60,638 bases of DNA from Roseibacillus sp. (GTDB lineage Bacteria; Verrucomicrobiota; Verrucomicrobiia; Verrucomicrobiales; Akkermansiaceae). The DNA lies in the NCBI GenBank assembly GCA_029242545.1, contig JAQWTV010000044.1, positions 1 to 60,638 on the forward strand, written 5' to 3'. Of this stretch, positions 46,141 through 54,320 are shown piece after piece. The translations under genes were made by a program, and so were the position numbers. Below the pieces are notes generated by a model, which was given only the letters and a program-made list of their open reading frames with translations, was not told where the DNA came from and searched no databases. Numbering within the stretch: the stretch's first letter is position 1; each line of letters starts with the position of its first letter.

Positions 46141-46497
46141 TTAAAATTTGAGTCCACCTTCGCGGGCCGCTTCCGCCAAGGCCTTGATTTTACCATGATA
46201 GAGGTGGCCGCCACGATCAAACACCACACTCCCAACGCTGGCTCCACCTGCGCGACTCGCAATCAACGCCCCGACCTTTTCTGCCGTAGCGACATTGGAT
46301 CCAGAGGCTTCCACCTCCTTATCGAGGCTGGAGGCAGCACAGAGCGTGCGCCCAGCTTCATCATCGATGATCTGCGCATATATATTTTTGTTCGAATAAT
46401 GCACGGCGAGCCGAGGACGATCAGCAGTTCCCGCCATCTTTTTACGAATGCGGCGGTGGATCTTCCGGCGAGACTCTTTTCTATTCAGAATGCTCAT
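46141..46497 (-). CDS. rplR: 50S ribosomal protein L18
   Basis: A 118-residue L18, which binds 5S rRNA. It begins with a basic segment ([19 protein letters not shown]), then [20 protein letters not shown], and closes with the usual [24 protein letters not shown] shortened to its core [10 protein letters not shown]. Standard length. It lies between rplF and rpsE with gaps of 20 and 13 bp. Confidence 0.98.
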   Translation of the reverse strand: MSILNRKESRRKIHRRIRKKMAGTADRPRLAVHYSNKNIYAQIIDDEAGRTLCAASSLDKEVEASGSNVATAEKVGALIASRAGGASVGSVVFDRGGHLYHGKIKALAEAAREGGLKF

Positions 46498-46517
46498 GGT
46501 CTTATTGATAGTGGTTT

Positions 46518-47060
46518 CTACTTCTGAACACTCTTACCTGCCTTCCGGCGCACGTATTCACCAACATAGCGAACCCCTTTTCCTTTGTAGGGCTCCGGCG
46601 GATAATAGTTCCGAACCTCGGCTGCAAACTGGCCGACGACCTGCTTGTTCACCCCCTCTACCTTGATCTTTGTGCTTTCCGTTACAGTGACAGTGACTTC
46701 ACTGGGAATGGGATGCAGGATTGGATGAGACTTTCCGAGACTGAGGTCGAGCTTATCCCCCTTAACTGCTGCTCGAAAGCCAACACCTTGGATCTCCAGC
46801 TCCTTCATGAAGCCATTCGTAACGCCTTCCACCATGTTATTGATCAGGCTTCGCGCGGTTCCATGAATGGCTCGCAGCTTTCGCTGATCATTTTCACGCC
46901 TTACCTCAACAGCGCTATCCTCTTGATTAATCGAAATGCCTTCAGGCAACTGCCATTGCAACTTTCCCTTTGGTCCCTCGACCGTGACTTCGCCCTCAGC
47001 TCCAACATTGATCGAAACCTTGTCGGGGAGAGATATAACTTTTTGGCCAACTCGTGACAT
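46518..47060 (-). CDS. rplF: 50S ribosomal protein L6
   Basis: A 180-residue L6 with two tandem L6 domains and the C-terminal signature [14 protein letters not shown] near the sarcin-ricin loop binding surface. One of the few genes in the cluster with a Shine-Dalgarno-like AGGA upstream (nine bases before ATG). Spacing of 21 and 20 bp to rpsH and rplR. Confidence 0.98.
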   Translation of the reverse strand: MSRVGQKVISLPDKVSINVGAEGEVTVEGPKGKLQWQLPEGISINQEDSAVEVRRENDQRKLRAIHGTARSLINNMVEGVTNGFMKELEIQGVGFRAAVKGDKLDLSLGKSHPILHPIPSEVTVTVTESTKIKVEGVNKQVVGQFAAEVRNYYPPEPYKGKGVRYVGEYVRRKAGKSVQK

Positions 47061-47081
47061 TGTTCTGTTCCTAGGTTGAGT

Positions 47082-47480
47082 TTACCAAACAAAGGCCAGC
47101 AGTTCGCCGCCTACCTTCTGACGCCTCGCTTGCGCCCCGGTCATGATTCCCTTTGATGTGGAAACGATAGAAATTCCAAGGCCGTTCAGGACCCTCGGTA
47201 TTTCCTGAGAGCCAGTGTAGTGCCTGCGCCCCGGCTTAGACACTTTCTTTAGGTCCGTGAGCGCAGGAGTTCCGTCCACAAATTTAGTCTTCACTTGCAG
47301 CTGGGGAAACTTACCAGAGGTGTCGACCTCGTAGTTCCAAATATACCCCTCTTCCTTAAGGATACGGGCGATCTCCGCCTTGACCTTTGAGAAGGGTGCC
47401 AAAAATTGATCATTCCCAGCCCGCGACGCATTCTTGAAGCGGGTAAGAAAATCGGAAATAGGATCTGAAAGAACAGCCAT
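47082..47480 (-). CDS. rpsH: 30S ribosomal protein S8
   Basis: A 132-residue S8, a primary 16S rRNA binder that in E. coli represses the spc operon. Landmarks: DPISDFLTRFKNASRA at the start and the C-terminal GISIVSTSKGIMTGAQARRQ. The gene follows rplE directly after 29 bp; rpsN, which normally lies between them, is absent. Confidence 0.98.
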   Translation of the reverse strand: MAVLSDPISDFLTRFKNASRAGNDQFLAPFSKVKAEIARILKEEGYIWNYEVDTSGKFPQLQVKTKFVDGTPALTDLKKVSKPGRRHYTGSQEIPRVLNGLGISIVSTSKGIMTGAQARRQKVGGELLAFVW

Positions 47481-47509
47481 GATTAATTCTAGTTCGTAGT
47501 TGGGTATTT

Positions 47510-48097
47510 TCAGGCAGCTGCCTCTGAGTTCTCAGGACTTTCCTGCTCCTGGGGCTTTCGGAACGGGAAGCCCAGAGCGTCCAGCAGGGCTTTCCCATGC
47601 TCGTTCGCCGTTGCGGAGGTTACGAGGATGATATCGAACCCGAGGTTTCGCTTGATCTTATCCAGCTCTACCTCAGGAAAAATGGATTGATCGGCGATGC
47701 CAACCGCGTAATTGCCCTGCCCGTCAAAGCTCTTGGGGGAAAGCCCCCGAAAGTCCCGGATATTTGGGGCCGTGATGTTGATGAAACGATCAAGAAACTC
47801 CCACATGTGATTTCCACGCAGAGTCACACGCGCCCCAACTGCTTCCCCGGCACGGACCTTGAAGTTCGCCACACTCTTGCGCGCATACACCACGCTTGGC
47901 TTCTGTCCCGTGATACGCGAAATTTCTTCTACAGCATCTTCAGTTGCGTTTTTTCTCTCCGCCTGCGCGTAACCAACGTGAGTGGTGACAACGATCTTGG
48001 TGAGCTTGGGGACCTGATTCACATTCTTCAGGCCGAGTTGTTCCTGTAGGGCCGGGACAACCGTTTCCTTATAGTATTTCTGCAGTGTTGGAGTCAT
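47510..48097 (-). CDS. rplE: 50S ribosomal protein L5
   Basis: L5 binds 5S rRNA and touches the P-site tRNA. Landmarks: the N-terminal QVPKLTKIVVTTHVG, then FLDRFINITAPNIRDFRGL. It has 195 residues, about 15 more than usual, because of a C-terminal tail rich in Pro, Glu and Ala (QEQESPENSEAAA). It follows rplX after 65 bp, the second longest gap in the S10/spc part. Confidence 0.98.
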   Translation of the reverse strand: MTPTLQKYYKETVVPALQEQLGLKNVNQVPKLTKIVVTTHVGYAQAERKNATEDAVEEISRITGQKPSVVYARKSVANFKVRAGEAVGARVTLRGNHMWEFLDRFINITAPNIRDFRGLSPKSFDGQGNYAVGIADQSIFPEVELDKIKRNLGFDIILVTSATANEHGKALLDALGFPFRKPQEQESPENSEAAA

Positions 48098-48162
48098 GAT
48101 TGCGGGTCAGCTTTGTGTTTTTGCTTAAGCGCGTTGGAGGCGAATGCCTTACCCAGCCTTTA

Positions 48163-48402
48163 CTAGGCTGATTTTATCTTTTTTACGTTTGAAATATGAA
48201 TCGGCCCGTCTTTGTCGACGATGCCCCCATCAGGGTTGTCCTCGGAGCGGCGCACTGATTTTTTCATTACCCTTACGCCCTCGACCACGACTTGCTCTTT
48301 CTCGGCGTGGACCTCGAGGACTGTTCCTTGTTTACCCTTGTGGTTACCTGCGATGACTTGAACCTCATCACCAGGATTTACATGTGTCTTTTTGCGGGAC
48401 AT
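48163..48402 (-). CDS. rplX: 50S ribosomal protein L24
   Basis: A short L24 (79 residues against about 104) holding the KOW motif ([19 protein letters not shown]) and the strand [11 protein letters not shown]. The usual C-terminal 20-25 residues are missing. L24 starts assembly of the 50S subunit near the tunnel exit. Confidence 0.96.
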   Translation of the reverse strand: MSRKKTHVNPGDEVQVIAGNHKGKQGTVLEVHAEKEQVVVEGVRVMKKSVRRSEDNPDGGIVDKDGPIHISNVKKIKSA

Positions 48403-48437
48403 AAGCTCAGCTTGTATCGTTTAATTAATTGCCGGAT

Positions 48438-48806
48438 TCAGAGAACTTCGGGGGCGAGTGAGACGATCTTCATGAAATTCTTTTCACGAAGCTCACGTGC
48501 CACTGGACCAAAGATCCTCGTGCCCCGAGGGTTCCCATCCTTGTCGATGATCACGATGGCATTTCCGTCGAAACGCAGAATCGAGCCATCGCTCCGCCTG
48601 ATTGGCGCGGCCGTCCGGACTACCACAGCCTTCACTACCGACCCTTTCTTGATGGCAGCGGTAGGTATAGCCTCTCTGACGTGAGCGGTGATTACATCAC
48701 CCACGTCGGCGCTCTTATTACCACCTTTGCCGATGACTCCAATCATCTTGGCTGTGCGGGCCCCGGTGTTATCAGCAACCTCAACTTTGGATTCCATCTG
48801 AATCAT
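48438..48806 (-). CDS. rplN: 50S ribosomal protein L14
   Basis: A 122-residue L14 of standard length with [17 protein letters not shown] near the N-terminus and [17 protein letters not shown] at the end. It forms part of the intersubunit bridge region and binds silencing factor RsfS in other bacteria. Spacing to rpsQ and rplX is 35 bp each. Confidence 0.98.
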   Translation of the reverse strand: MIQMESKVEVADNTGARTAKMIGVIGKGGNKSADVGDVITAHVREAIPTAAIKKGSVVKAVVVRTAAPIRRSDGSILRFDGNAIVIIDKDGNPRGTRIFGPVARELREKNFMKIVSLAPEVL

Positions 48807-48841
48807 GGCTTTGCGTATGTAAATGGTTTAGATCTTGGATA

Positions 48842-49105
48842 TTAGTGGCTGAGAACCTCTGTCAGGCGCCACCGCTTGGTCTTTGAAATCGGCCGCATCT
48901 CTTCGATTCGAACCCGATCTCCCACAGAGGCTTCCCCCTTTTCATCGTGAGCGTAGAACTTTTTCGTTCTCTTGATGATTTTCTTGAACTTTGCATGGGG
49001 CACCCGGGCAATGAATTCGACCACAATCGTCTTGTCCATTCCGGTGGACACTACGTTGCCTACTCGCTGCTTCCGCAGGCCTTGCTTCTTTTCTGTATCA
49101 GACAT
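48842..49105 (-). CDS. rpsQ: 30S ribosomal protein S17
   Basis: An 87-residue S17 with the OB-fold landmarks GNVVSTGMDKTIVVEF, RTKKFYAHDE and IEEMRPISKTKRW. It is a primary 16S rRNA binder of the 30S body. Standard length and position between rpmC and rplN. Confidence 0.98.
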   Translation of the reverse strand: MSDTEKKQGLRKQRVGNVVSTGMDKTIVVEFIARVPHAKFKKIIKRTKKFYAHDEKGEASVGDRVRIEEMRPISKTKRWRLTEVLSH

Positions 49106-49134
49106 TGATTGAGAAGTTGTTATTACTGGGAACC

Positions 49135-49350
49135 TTATTCAGCTGGCGCTCCCTGAAGGCGGCGCTCACTTAATGTCGTCATTACACGTGCTGCCTCCCG
49201 GCGAACCAGTCGCAGACGAGCGCTGTTCTCCAATTGTCCGGTTGACTGCTGGAGTCGAAGGTTGAGTCTTTCCTGCTTAAGGTCTCGAAGACGTACCTGC
49301 AGTTCCTCCGTGCTCAGTTCGCGGATTTCGCTGATCTTGATCTGGGGCAT
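49135..49350 (-). CDS. rpmC: 50S ribosomal protein L29
   Basis: A 71-residue L29 made of two helices (EIRELSTEELQVRLRDLK and the LRLVRREAARVMTTL helix), which sits at the tunnel exit beside L23. It lies 36 bp after rplP and 29 bp before rpsQ, as expected. Confidence 0.97.
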   Translation of the reverse strand: MPQIKISEIRELSTEELQVRLRDLKQERLNLRLQQSTGQLENSARLRLVRREAARVMTTLSERRLQGAPAE

Positions 49351-49386
49351 CGTTCTGGCTTTGGTTAATAGGTAATAAAACCGCTT

Positions 49387-49809
49387 TTACGCGGAGTGAT
49401 GGGATCGGGAGACGAACCTGGTACGGATCCCGAGCTTGTAGGAGGCTAAGCGCATGGCTTCCCGAGCGGCTGCTTCCGGGACACCCGCTATCTCAAAAAT
49501 CATAGTTCCAGGCCGAATCACAGCAACCCAACCTTCGACCGGGCCCTTACCCTTACCCATTCTTGTCTCAGGAGGACGAGCAGTGATTGGCTTGTGAGGA
49601 AACACGCGGATCCAAACCTTTCCCTTCCTCTTCAGTTCACGGTTGATCGCGATCCGACAGGCCTCTATCTGGCGACTGGTCATCCAACCCCGATCGAGAG
49701 CTTGCAATCCGAAATCTCCGAAGCTCACGTCGACCCCGCGACTGGCGTTTCCGCCGCGGTTTCCTCGCTGTGACTTACGGTATTTAACGCGTTTGGGTAT
49801 TTGTGCCAT
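49387..49809 (-). CDS. rplP: 50S ribosomal protein L16
   Basis: A 140-residue L16 of normal length. Landmarks: the N-terminal [12 protein letters not shown], then [26 protein letters not shown] shortened to FGDFGLQAL, and the arginine/glycine segment [14 protein letters not shown] near the hydroxylated arginine of E. coli L16. It follows rpsC after 11 bp, close enough for translational coupling. Confidence 0.98.
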   Translation of the reverse strand: MAQIPKRVKYRKSQRGNRGGNASRGVDVSFGDFGLQALDRGWMTSRQIEACRIAINRELKRKGKVWIRVFPHKPITARPPETRMGKGKGPVEGWVAVIRPGTMIFEIAGVPEAAAREAMRLASYKLGIRTRFVSRSHHSA

Positions 49810-49820
49810 CGTTCTACTTT

Positions 49821-50798
49821 CTATGAATTAGCTGGTTTCCCACCAGGACCACCAGGACCACCAGGACCACCAGGACCACCAGGACCACCAGGACCACCAG
49901 GACCACCAGGACCACCAGGACCACCAGGACCACCAGGACCTCGTCCACCAGGACCACCAGGTCCACCAGGTCCTCGCCCACCAGGACCACCAGGTCCTCG
50001 TCCACCAGGTCCACCAGGTCCTCGTCCACCAGGTCCACCAGGTCCTCGTCCACCAGGTCCACCAGGTCCACCAGGTCCACCAGGTCCACCAGGTCCTCGT
50101 CCACCAGGTCCTCGCCCGCCACGGCGGTCGTCACGCCGCTGAGGGCGACCACCGCGGCCTCCCTCTTTCTCTTCCTTCTCGTTACGGTTGACCCAGCACT
50201 TCACCCCAATGATACCGTAAACGGTTTGAGCTTCAGCAAATCCATAATCAATCGGCACCCGTAGTGTCTGCAAAGGCACTTTCCCTTCCCGGTACCATTC
50301 CGCACGTGCAATATCCGAGCCTCCGAGGCGACCAGCACATCGAATTCTTATCCCCTCAGCTCCAAAGTCCATAGCCGTTTGGAGGGCCCTTTTCATGGCA
50401 CGCCGAAAACTGATCCGACGTTCGAGCTGGACCGCTACATTTTCGGCTACCAATTGCGCATCCAATTCCGGACTTCTTACTTCTACGATATCGATCTTTA
50501 CCTGCGAATCCGCACAGATCTTTGAGATATCATTCGTCATGCGCTCGATCTCAGAACCTTTCCGGCCAATCACCAATCCGGGCCGAGATGTGTGCAGCGT
50601 GACACGAACACTGTTCCATGCTCGCTCAACAATCACCTTAGAGAGAGCTGCGAACTGGAGGCGACCACTTAAGTACTTACGCACTCTGAGATCCTCATGA
50701 AGTTTTTCACGGTAGTCATCGCCTTCAGCGTACCACTTGGAGCGCCAATCACGATTGACAACGAGTCGGAATCCGACGGGATTTACTTTTTGTCCCAT
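49821..50798 (-). CDS. rpsC: 30S ribosomal protein S3 with a Gly/Pro/Arg repeat tail
   Basis: The ATG at 50798 ([21 protein letters not shown]) starts a normal S3; upstream in-frame codons overlap rplV and are ignored. The first 210 residues hold the N-terminal, KH type 2 ([16 protein letters not shown]) and C-terminal S3 domains. A tail of about 115 residues then follows, starting [12 protein letters not shown] and becoming long runs of GGP and GGRGPGG. Total 325 residues, against 233 in E. coli. S3 lines the mRNA entry tunnel and takes part in helicase activity; the tail should project from that region. Confidence 0.97.
   Translation of the reverse strand: MGQKVNPVGFRLVVNRDWRSKWYAEGDDYREKLHEDLRVRKYLSGRLQFAALSKVIVERAWNSVRVTLHTSRPGLVIGRKGSEIERMTNDISKICADSQVKIDIVEVRSPELDAQLVAENVAVQLERRISFRRAMKRALQTAMDFGAEGIRIRCAGRLGGSDIARAEWYREGKVPLQTLRVPIDYGFAEAQTVYGIIGVKCWVNRNEKEEKEGGRGGRPQRRDDRRGGRGPGGRGPGGPGGPGGPGGPGGRGPGGPGGRGPGGPGGRGPGGPGGRGPGGPGGPGGRGPGGPGGPGGPGGPGGPGGPGGPGGPGGPGGPGGKPANS
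49839..50120 (-). repeat. 9-bp tandem repeat tract encoding the S3 tail
   Basis: About 280 bases made almost entirely of 9-bp units of the form CCACCAGGA or CCACCAGGT on the plus strand, broken in places by CCTCG, which adds Arg. On the minus strand they encode GGP and GGRGP. The leftmost units are nearly identical, which suggests slippage; the 9-base unit keeps the frame. Confidence 0.93.
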
Positions 50799-50823
50799 AG
50801 TTTTTTTTGGTGGGGAAAGTTCC

Positions 50824-51432
50824 TTAGTCCTTTTGTTCTTCTTCCTCCGAGGCCTCTTCAGCCGTCGGTGGTTCTTCAATAACTTCCTCAACACCAGCTC
50901 CCTCATCTGGAGACTGGTCCGAGGCTTCTTGAGAGGAATCCACTGATCCCTCGTCTACTTGGTCTTCAGCGACGGGTGCAGCCTCCACACCATCTGTTGC
51001 GCTTTCCTCTGAAGCAGCTTCTTCCTCTACCTTCTCCGTCTTCGCTACCGGCCTTTTCTCGCTACTTTTCCCTCGTTTCGAAGGAGCCTTCTCTTCTCCG
51101 CCCTCATCGGTCAAAATGATGTAAATGTGGCTCGTCCTTTTCTTGATCGCACTGGCAGAGCCACGGGCCCGCGGCTTGAAGCGACGAAATGAGGGGCCGT
51201 CACATATATTGGCCTCCTTGACCTGAAGGCTGTCAGCCGCCAGGTCGTGATTGTTTTCAGCGTTCGCCACCGCACTTTTAAGTGTCTTCCCAATCAGAAA
51301 AGCCGCTTTCTTCGGCGTAAAGTTGAGAGTGTCAATGGCATCGGAAACAGGGAGCCCCTGAATCTCACGAGCCACGTCCCGCGCCTTTTTGGGCGAGATG
51401 CGTGCGTATTTATATACAGACCTTACTTCCAT
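50824..51432 (-). CDS. rplV: 50S ribosomal protein L22 with an acidic C-terminal extension
   Basis: The first 110 residues are a normal L22 (VYKYARISPKKARDVAREI, then the tunnel hairpin segment RFKPRARGSASAIKKRTSHI). The remaining 90 residues start with a Lys/Arg stretch (EKAPSKRGKSSEKRPVAK) and then become strongly acidic (EEEAASEESATD and EEASEEEEQKD). Bacterial L22 normally has about 110 residues. The termini of L22 are on the outer surface near the tunnel exit, so the tail should be exposed to solvent there. It follows the unknown coiled-coil gene after 15 bp. Confidence 0.96.
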   Translation of the reverse strand: MEVRSVYKYARISPKKARDVAREIQGLPVSDAIDTLNFTPKKAAFLIGKTLKSAVANAENNHDLAADSLQVKEANICDGPSFRRFKPRARGSASAIKKRTSHIYIILTDEGGEEKAPSKRGKSSEKRPVAKTEKVEEEAASEESATDGVEAAPVAEDQVDEGSVDSSQEASDQSPDEGAGVEEVIEEPPTAEEASEEEEQKD

Positions 51433-51447
51433 GATTACAGGACTAGC

Positions 51448-52161
51448 TTAATTCTTCTTAAGGGACGCGGTGTCGTTGAACCGCACAGGATTGTTATCGT
51501 TCTGGAGTTTCTGGACAAACACCCCACAGATGTCAGGCCGCACGTCTGCAACCATTGCCTCGGCCACCATCAGGTCCCCGCGCATGATATTGAAAACCAT
51601 TCCAATGCGAGCATCTTCCTTGGCGCCGACGTTCAGGACGACCAAACCACTCTTCTCATCTATACTTTTTACCTGCGCGTACTGCAGATTGCCTCTCTCG
51701 ACATTCCTCTCGGGCATATTCCTCAGGCCCAACTCTACTTCGAGGGCTCTCAAATGGGCCTCCAGCCGGGCTCTAGCTTCAGGATCTGCTGCAATTGCCG
51801 TCTTAATGTAAGCCTGAGCAGCTGAGCTAAGACGAATTGCTGCTTCTTCCATTCTTCGCAGCCGTCGATCCAGAACGGTTACATTCTGCCAGGCCTCTAC
51901 AGTCCTTTCGTCTCCACCGCTGATGAGATCCTTACCTAGCGCCTGCAACCTGATTCTTATCTTAACCAATGCCTCCGCCGATTCTTTTTCCCTCCGGTTT
52001 GCCTCGACGAGGCTTTCCTGCAGGCTGGCGACCTGCAGTTGCATCCGGGCATTGTCCTGCCTCAGCTGCTTGAGCTCATCAGCCTCCTCAGCACCACACC
52101 ACGGCATCAACCCAGCCACCATGAAGGTGGAGAGTATCAACTTAAAGGAAGTGGTATCCAT
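51448..52161 (-). CDS. Unknown exported coiled-coil protein inserted between rpsS and rplV
   Basis: A 237-residue protein with an N-terminal signal peptide (LILSTFMVAGLMPWCGA, cleavage near CGA/EE). Residues about 25-135 form a long, charged, heptad-like helix (LKQLRQDNARMQLQVASLQE). The last 80 residues look like a beta-barrel: YAQVKSIDEKSGLVVLNVGA, then GMVFNIMRGDLMVAEAMVAD. I do not recognise the family. It lies 36 bp after rpsS and 15 bp before rplV on the same strand, so it is almost certainly cotranscribed with ribosomal genes, a strange place for an exported protein. Composition matches its neighbours; there is no sign of recent transfer. Confidence 0.85.
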   Translation of the reverse strand: MDTTSFKLILSTFMVAGLMPWCGAEEADELKQLRQDNARMQLQVASLQESLVEANRREKESAEALVKIRIRLQALGKDLISGGDERTVEAWQNVTVLDRRLRRMEEAAIRLSSAAQAYIKTAIAADPEARARLEAHLRALEVELGLRNMPERNVERGNLQYAQVKSIDEKSGLVVLNVGAKEDARIGMVFNIMRGDLMVAEAMVADVRPDICGVFVQKLQNDNNPVRFNDTASLKKN

Positions 52162-52197
52162 TGAAAGAGTCGGTTAACGCTAAAGAAATTGAAGAGA

Positions 52198-52467
52198 TTA
52201 CTTTTTACCCATACCCCCGTGGGCTTTGAAAATCCGGGTCGGAGCGAACTCCCCCAGCTTGTGCCCTACCATATTTTCGGAGACGTAGACGTTTGTGAAA
52301 CCCTTCCCGCTGTGCACCATGAAGGTGAGTCCGACGAAATCCGGGGTAATCATGGAGCGCCGGCTCCATGTCTTTATTGGCTTTTTGTCGCCCTTCTCGA
52401 CGGCTGCGTCGATTTTGGCAAGTAGCTTCTGGTCTACAAAAGGACCTTTCTTTAGAGAACGTGGCAT
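52198..52467 (-). CDS. rpsS: 30S ribosomal protein S19
   Basis: An 89-residue S19 of normal length in the 30S head. Landmarks: [14 protein letters not shown] at the start, and [22 protein letters not shown], shortened here to its core TWSRRSMI, followed by [16 protein letters not shown]. It follows rplB after 12 bp; rplV, its normal follower, is displaced by the unknown gene. Confidence 0.98.
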   Translation of the reverse strand: MPRSLKKGPFVDQKLLAKIDAAVEKGDKKPIKTWSRRSMITPDFVGLTFMVHSGKGFTNVYVSENMVGHKLGEFAPTRIFKAHGGMGKK

Positions 52468-52479
52468 GATTTCAGGTTG

Positions 52480-53322
52480 TTAACGCTTCTTGGCATTGCG
52501 GCGCTCGACAATGAACTTGTTGCTGCCTTTGTATTTCGACCGGGTTCGCTGGCCCTTGGTGTGGCCCCATGGAGATTTGAGGTGCTGTCTTCCCCCACCG
52601 GACTTGGACTTACCCTCACCACCGCCATTCGGGTGATCCACCGGGTTCATACACATGCCGCGAACTGTAGGACGAACTCCTTTCCAGCGAGTTCTCCCAG
52701 CCTTTCCTGAGACCTCGTTCATGTGGTCCCGGTTTCCGACCTGGCCGATTGTGCAATAACAGTTTTCGTGGAAGCGACGAATTTCCCCAGACGGCATTTT
52801 GACCAAGGCGTAACCACCTTCACGGTTCGAAACTACTGCCTGTTGCCCAGCCGATCTTGCCACTTTTCCTCCTCCGCCAGGACGCAACTCAATGTTGTGG
52901 ACTGCCGTTCCGAGAGGCACACTCCTGAGTGGCAATGCATTACCAGGTGTAGGCGGCGCATTCTCTCCTGCCTGAACGGTTGCACCAACCTGAAGACCGG
53001 CAGGGCAGAGGATATATGATTTCTCTCCATCGGAATATTGAATCAACGCTATGCGGCAAGTACGATTAGGGTCGTATTCCACTGCCATGACACGAGCCTC
53101 GACCTCACGCTTGCGTCTCTTGAAGTCGACCAAGCGATACTTTCGCTTATGTCCCCCGCCAATATGACGACAGGTAATCTTGCCCTGATTGTTCCGACCC
53201 CCGCTCCTCGGAAGCGGCTCGGTCAGTTCCTTTTCGGGCTTCTTCTTCGTGATTTCCTCGTAACTCGGCCACACTTTGTAGCGGTTTGAGGGCGTCACTG
53301 GCTTGAAGCTTTTAAGTGGCAT
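52480..53322 (-). CDS. rplB: 50S ribosomal protein L2
   Basis: A 280-residue L2, needed for subunit joining and peptidyl transfer. The C-terminal signature with the essential His lies in [19 protein letters not shown]; the N-terminal [20 protein letters not shown] is also typical. Normal length, 51 bp after rplW. Confidence 0.98.
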   Translation of the reverse strand: MPLKSFKPVTPSNRYKVWPSYEEITKKKPEKELTEPLPRSGGRNNQGKITCRHIGGGHKRKYRLVDFKRRKREVEARVMAVEYDPNRTCRIALIQYSDGEKSYILCPAGLQVGATVQAGENAPPTPGNALPLRSVPLGTAVHNIELRPGGGGKVARSAGQQAVVSNREGGYALVKMPSGEIRRFHENCYCTIGQVGNRDHMNEVSGKAGRTRWKGVRPTVRGMCMNPVDHPNGGGEGKSKSGGGRQHLKSPWGHTKGQRTRSKYKGSNKFIVERRNAKKR

Positions 53323-53373
53323 GACTGCTATTTTTGTTAAATCGCTATGTTATGAACTGATTGGCGCAGGGCT

Positions 53374-53658
53374 CTAGATGAGGTCAATTGAATCCCCATC
53401 TTTAAGCCGCACCATTGCCTTTTTCCAGGCCGCGGTCTTTCCTTCATCAGCACGTCGGACTCGCTTCGCCTTCCCGCTGTAGTTGGCGGTGCGAACACTT
53501 GTGACCTTGACGCCAAAAGCCTGCTCGACTGCGCGCTTGATCTCAATCTTGTTGGCACGACGATCCACCTTAAGCACATATTCGTTGTGCAATTCCTGAA
53601 GAAGCGTGGACTTCTCAGACAGGCGGACGCTGTCGATGACGGAATAAATATCTCTCAT
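53374..53658 (-). CDS. rplW: 50S ribosomal protein L23
   Basis: A 94-residue L23 (SEKSTLLQELHNEYVLKVDR shortened to SEKSTLLQEL, then NKIEIKRAVEQAFGVKV). It binds trigger factor and SRP at the tunnel exit in other bacteria. The final part AAWKKAMVRLKDGDSIDL is typical. Spacing 20 bp after rplD. Confidence 0.97.
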   Translation of the reverse strand: MRDIYSVIDSVRLSEKSTLLQELHNEYVLKVDRRANKIEIKRAVEQAFGVKVTSVRTANYSGKAKRVRRADEGKTAAWKKAMVRLKDGDSIDLI

Positions 53659-53678
53659 GTTTCGCTTTGGTCTATAAG

Positions 53679-54290
53679 TTAGCTAGTCCGTGAGGCCAGC
53701 ACCTCGAGCGCGGGAGCCGTAAGAATGATACTGTCGTGATAAAGGAGCTCCTCAATGCTTACCTCAATGGCTGGCAGACACATCGCACCCGGGATATTCC
53801 TGTGAGCTAGGAGGGTTTTGTCATCAAATTCCGGAGCGACAACGAGAACCTTTTCGGCTTCGGTAATTTTTCCTACTTCGGCCAAGAAGGACTTGGTCTT
53901 TCCATCAGCGATCTCGAAGGAATCCACCACTTGGATTTTTCCATCTGCGATGCAATCTCCGAGAACACGGCGAAATGCCAGCTTACGAATTTTCTTAGGC
54001 ACCTGCTTCGAGTAATCCCTTGGGCGGGGACCATGTGCTACGCCTCCACCAACATAAAGTGGAACCTTTGATGTGCGGTGACGCGCATTACCCGTCCCCT
54101 TCTGCCTGTACATCTTCTTGCCGCTTCCTCTGATCTCGCCACGCGTCTTGGTATTGGCGCTCCCGGACCGACGGTTTGCCTGATAGGCTACGATCAGGTC
54201 ATGAACTGCCTGGCCGCCCTTTTCACGGTCTTCCAGCACGGTGATGCTGGCCGCTTTGGCATCTTCAAGAGTGAGTGTTGTAGCTGACAT
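53679..54290 (-). CDS. rplD: 50S ribosomal protein L4
   Basis: A 203-residue L4 of normal length; in E. coli it represses the S10 operon. The tunnel-reaching loop is plain (GSANTKTRGEIRGSGKKMYRQ shortened to TRGEIRGSGKKMY, then KGTGNARHRT). This gene has a clear Shine-Dalgarno, AGGAAGG, seven bases before its ATG, unlike most in the cluster. Confidence 0.98.
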   Translation of the reverse strand: MSATTLTLEDAKAASITVLEDREKGGQAVHDLIVAYQANRRSGSANTKTRGEIRGSGKKMYRQKGTGNARHRTSKVPLYVGGGVAHGPRPRDYSKQVPKKIRKLAFRRVLGDCIADGKIQVVDSFEIADGKTKSFLAEVGKITEAEKVLVVAPEFDDKTLLAHRNIPGAMCLPAIEVSIEELLYHDSIILTAPALEVLASRTS

Positions 54291-54320
54291 ATTGCTTCCT
54301 TCCTAAATTGTAAAATTCGG

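Noticed and set aside
45783-46151. Cys/Gly- and Leu-rich repeat ORFs on the plus strand
   Set aside because: They are antisense shadows of the S5 AAAEEAP repeats.
49801-50142. Collagen-like GPP-repeat ORF on the plus strand
   Set aside because: It is the antisense of the S3 tail repeat; the S3 frame on the minus strand explains the DNA, and no start signal supports a plus-strand gene.
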